From positions 1,984,001 to 2,048,000 of the forward strand of contig CAXXFH010000004.1 in assembly GCA_963677085.2 (NCBI GenBank): a DNA stretch of 64,000 nt. Direction: 5' to 3'. Positions 61,966 through 64,000 of this stretch are shown piece by piece. The translations under genes and the position numbers were made by a program. Source of the DNA: G963677085 sp963677085 (GTDB lineage Bacteria; Planctomycetota; Planctomycetia; Pirellulales; Thermoguttaceae). Position 1 is the stretch's first letter. Every line of letters starts with the position of its first letter. The notes below the pieces were generated by a model. That model made no database searches and was not told the origin of the DNA. It was given only the letters and a program-made list of their open reading frames with translations.

Positions 61966-62901
61966 TCACGCCGGCTGGCTTGCCTTTTTGGCCTCGGCCT
62001 GAGCGACGAGCACGTCTTTGACCCGCTGCTTGAACTCGACGATCTCCTCCGGCACTTCGAAGCCCACGACCATGGCGTCGATAATTCCCAGCCCCATGAC
62101 GAACTCGACCGATTTTTTTCGCTTCTCGGGATCTTTGGCAAAGGCCCCTTCGCCGATCACCTTCATGCCGATGATTCCCTTGCCGGCGGCCTTCACCTTT
62201 TTCTGAGCGGGCACGACCTTCTCGGGCGGGCCGTCCATCTTCACGCCCTCGGGATTGATCCGCGTGTTGATCACGTCGACCCACGGCTCCTCGGCCGCGG
62301 CCTCCAGCGCCGGGACTGAATGACACGAACACCCGTGCGCGCGGATCACACCCTTCTGCTTGAGTTCTTCGAGCAGGTCCATCTGCTTGCGCATCTCGGT
62401 AGGCCATTCGCGCTTCATCTGGCAGTGGAGGTGGACCACGTCGATGTAGTCGGTGTTGAGCTCCTTGAGAAACCGTCGCACACAAACATCGGCATCGGGG
62501 CGTTCTTCCTCGGTCAAGCCACGAGGATGAAACCAGATTTTGGAAACCAGCGTGTAGCTGTCGCGAGGTTTGTCTTTTAGCGCCTCGGCCACGTAGTTGT
62601 GGATGCCGTAGAGGTCGGCCATGTCGAACAACCGGATGCCCTCGTCGTACGCCCGGCGGAGCATCATGATCGTGTGGTCGTGGCCGCGCCGCGTAAGGTT
62701 CGACACGCGATACCACCCCTTCATGCCGGTACCCATGCCGATGCGCGTCACCTGGATGTCTTTGGTCAACGGAACCATCGCGGTAGGGTCAGTCGACAGC
62801 GGCACTGCCACCGGTTCGGCCACGGCAAACTGGCCGGTGGCAACCGCTCCGGCCGTCGAGGCAATAGCGGTGCCCAGGAACTTGCGACGTTCGACTTTCA
62901 T
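61966..62901 (-). CDS. Aldo/keto reductase, Tat-exported
   Basis: A 311-residue protein with a twin-arginine signal (ERRKFLG) followed by a hydrophobic segment, indicating folded export. The aldo/keto reductase fold has the catalytic residues in place: Asp93 and Tyr98 (LFDMADLYG), Lys121 (LVSKIWF) and His157 (VVHLHC). The NADP-binding C-terminal end is shorter than usual. Export of a nicotinamide-dependent enzyme is odd but common among planctomycete paralogues. Substrate unknown. Confidence 0.88.
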   Translation of the reverse strand: MKVERRKFLGTAIASTAGAVATGQFAVAEPVAVPLSTDPTAMVPLTKDIQVTRIGMGTGMKGWYRVSNLTRRGHDHTIMMLRRAYDEGIRLFDMADLYGIHNYVAEALKDKPRDSYTLVSKIWFHPRGLTEEERPDADVCVRRFLKELNTDYIDVVHLHCQMKREWPTEMRKQMDLLEELKQKGVIRAHGCSCHSVPALEAAAEEPWVDVINTRINPEGVKMDGPPEKVVPAQKKVKAAGKGIIGMKVIGEGAFAKDPEKRKKSVEFVMGLGIIDAMVVGFEVPEEIVEFKQRVKDVLVAQAEAKKASQPA

Positions 62902-62958
62902 GATTCCTCCCCTTGCGACAACGTATTCGAGGCAGTTTCAAAGCCCGGCTTCTCTCGG

Positions 62959-63005
62959 CCCCAAGCTCCAGCTTGGGACCGCACATCCGCGAAGCTCCGC
63001 TTCGC
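62959..63005. repeat. Family D element
   Basis: CCCAAGCTCCAGCTTGGG followed by GCGAAGCTCCGCTTCGC, two perfect or near-perfect hairpins, upstream of the aldo/keto reductase gene. Confidence 0.85.
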
Positions 63006-63160
63006 CAACGCCACCACACGTATTGGGTATTCCCAACCCGGAGTTTGACTACATAATAGACAGCCACGCCGAGTTCGGCAAATTTTGATCGCGAGAACCC
63101 GCAAAAAGCCGCGACCGCTGGTTGCGCCGACGCCGTTAGCCAAACAAGGATAACCATCGC

Positions 63161-64000
63161 ATGATTTCAATACGCTCCTTTTTACTAACGCTGTCGCTCT
63201 TGTCGATCCTGCCATGCTGCTGGTGCAACAGCACGCAGGCCACTGAGGCCGAGCGATCCTATGCCTTGGCCCGTAAGGCATTGTCCGATTTCGAGGTCGA
63301 TCGGGCGTTGGGGTTCCTGAACCGCGCGATCGCCGCTGACGCCGACTTCGCCCCAGCCTACAAGACACGTGGGCGAATCTACCGCAAACAAGGTAAGCTC
63401 GACCGAGCGTTGGACGACTACGGCCAGGTCATTCGCTTGACCTCTGACGACGTCGAGGCTTACTGCGCTCGCGCGGAAATTTACCGGCAAACCGACAAAT
63501 TCAATGAGGCGCTCGCCGATTTGAACACGGCCTTGCGTGTAAAGCCCGACTGTGCCCCGGCCCTGGCCGCTCGGGCAAACTGCCAATTGGCACAGAAACA
63601 GTACGACGCTGCCATCACGGACGCCTCTACGGCCATCCGGCACGACCCCGAATTGGCCGCGGCCTACGGCGTTCGCGGCTCGACCTACGCCGCCCAAGGC
63701 AAGCTGGCCGATGCGGTGGCCGATCTCACCAAAGCGGTCGACCTGGACCCCAGCGACACGGCCGCCCTGCTCGCCCGGGGTCGCGTTTTCATGACCCAAG
63801 GCAAGACGCAACCGGCCGTGGCCGACTTCAGCGTGGTGTTAGAACTCCACCCGGACTGTGTAGCAGCCTATCGCAATCGGGCCGACGCCCACGATTTCGC
63901 CGGCCAACACGACCAAGCGTTGACCGACCGCAACGAGGTCGTCCGGCTGACACCCAAAGATCCCGAGGCCTACACCGAAAGGGCTTTCACCCTTCTGAAG
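63161..64000 (+). CDS. TPR-repeat protein, 3' truncated by the window
   Basis: ATG at 63161 (MISIRSFLLTLSLL) follows AAGGA; the frame is open to the last base (280 codons). A hydrophobic signal-type N-terminus ends near LPCCWCNST; the cysteines do not form a good lipobox. From about residue 30 onwards are tandem 34-residue TPR units (for example AYKTRGRIYRKQGKLDRALDDY, split across units; AAYGVRGSTYAAQGKLADAV). TPR arrays mediate protein contacts. Secreted or periplasmic location is inferred from the signal. C-terminus unknown. Confidence 0.85.
   Translation, partial: MISIRSFLLTLSLLSILPCCWCNSTQATEAERSYALARKALSDFEVDRALGFLNRAIAADADFAPAYKTRGRIYRKQGKLDRALDDYGQVIRLTSDDVEAYCARAEIYRQTDKFNEALADLNTALRVKPDCAPALAARANCQLAQKQYDAAITDASTAIRHDPELAAAYGVRGSTYAAQGKLADAVADLTKAVDLDPSDTAALLARGRVFMTQGKTQPAVADFSVVLELHPDCVAAYRNRADAHDFAGQHDQALTDRNEVVRLTPKDPEAYTERAFTLLK

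Noticed and set aside
1..64000. CRISPR arrays, rRNA, tRNA and transposase genes
   Set aside because: None recognised. The palindromic repeats are scattered singly and differ in sequence, unlike the regular spacing of a CRISPR array.

Overview
The window is GC-rich bacterial DNA that looks planctomycetal (Planctomycetota, probably a Pirellulales-type anaerobe or facultative anaerobe). The grounds are four tandem membrane-anchored toroid-repeat (squalene-cyclase/prenyltransferase-like) proteins, a small NPYASP membrane protein, an ECF sigma factor paired with a VWA-domain protein, LPS genes, and intergenic gaps full of short palindromic repeats. This is inference from gene content; there is no rRNA in the window.

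Layout. 1-4.75 kb: 3' end of an exopolyphosphatase gene, polyphosphate kinase ppk1, and on the other strand a primary-type sigma-70 factor. 5.3-13 kb: four paralogous toroid-repeat genes in a row on the minus strand; the last two share a block of about 700 bp that reads as identical (recent duplication or gene conversion). 13.5-16.6 kb: rpmG (L33), recJ, ppsR. 16.7-25.2 kb: a TolC-like protein and a complete Na+-NQR operon nqrABCDEF followed by a candidate nqrM.

25.7-47.6 kb is the heart of the window. On the minus strand, reading away from 36 kb, lie hydC-hydB-hydA (NAD-linked, probably electron-bifurcating [FeFe] hydrogenase), a histidine kinase carrying its own [FeFe]-hydrogenase module (a candidate H2 sensor), a response regulator, a receiver-histidine kinase hybrid, and hydG. 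On the plus strand lie an NtrC-type sigma-54 activator, an unusual response regulator containing a GcvH-like domain, and a full hdrCBA-flxDCBA cluster (flavin-based electron-bifurcating NADH dehydrogenase/heterodisulfide reductase). Both arms have near-perfect sigma-54 -24/-12 promoters (36059-36074 minus; 38265-38280 plus), with the NtrC-type gene between them. Sequence words shared upstream of both promoters are candidate enhancer sites. I read this as one H2/redox-responsive regulon: the sensor hydrogenase signals through the NtrC-type activator, which switches on hydrogenase and Flx-Hdr together. Na+-NQR nearby could turn NADH into a sodium gradient.

47.8-64 kb: a secreted GH115-like glycosidase, the ECF sigma/VWA pair, LPS genes (three glycosyltransferases, lpxK), a radical SAM protein of unknown role, an ACT-domain protein, a Tat-exported aldo/keto reductase and the start of a TPR protein. 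No tRNA, rRNA, CRISPR array or transposase gene was recognised.
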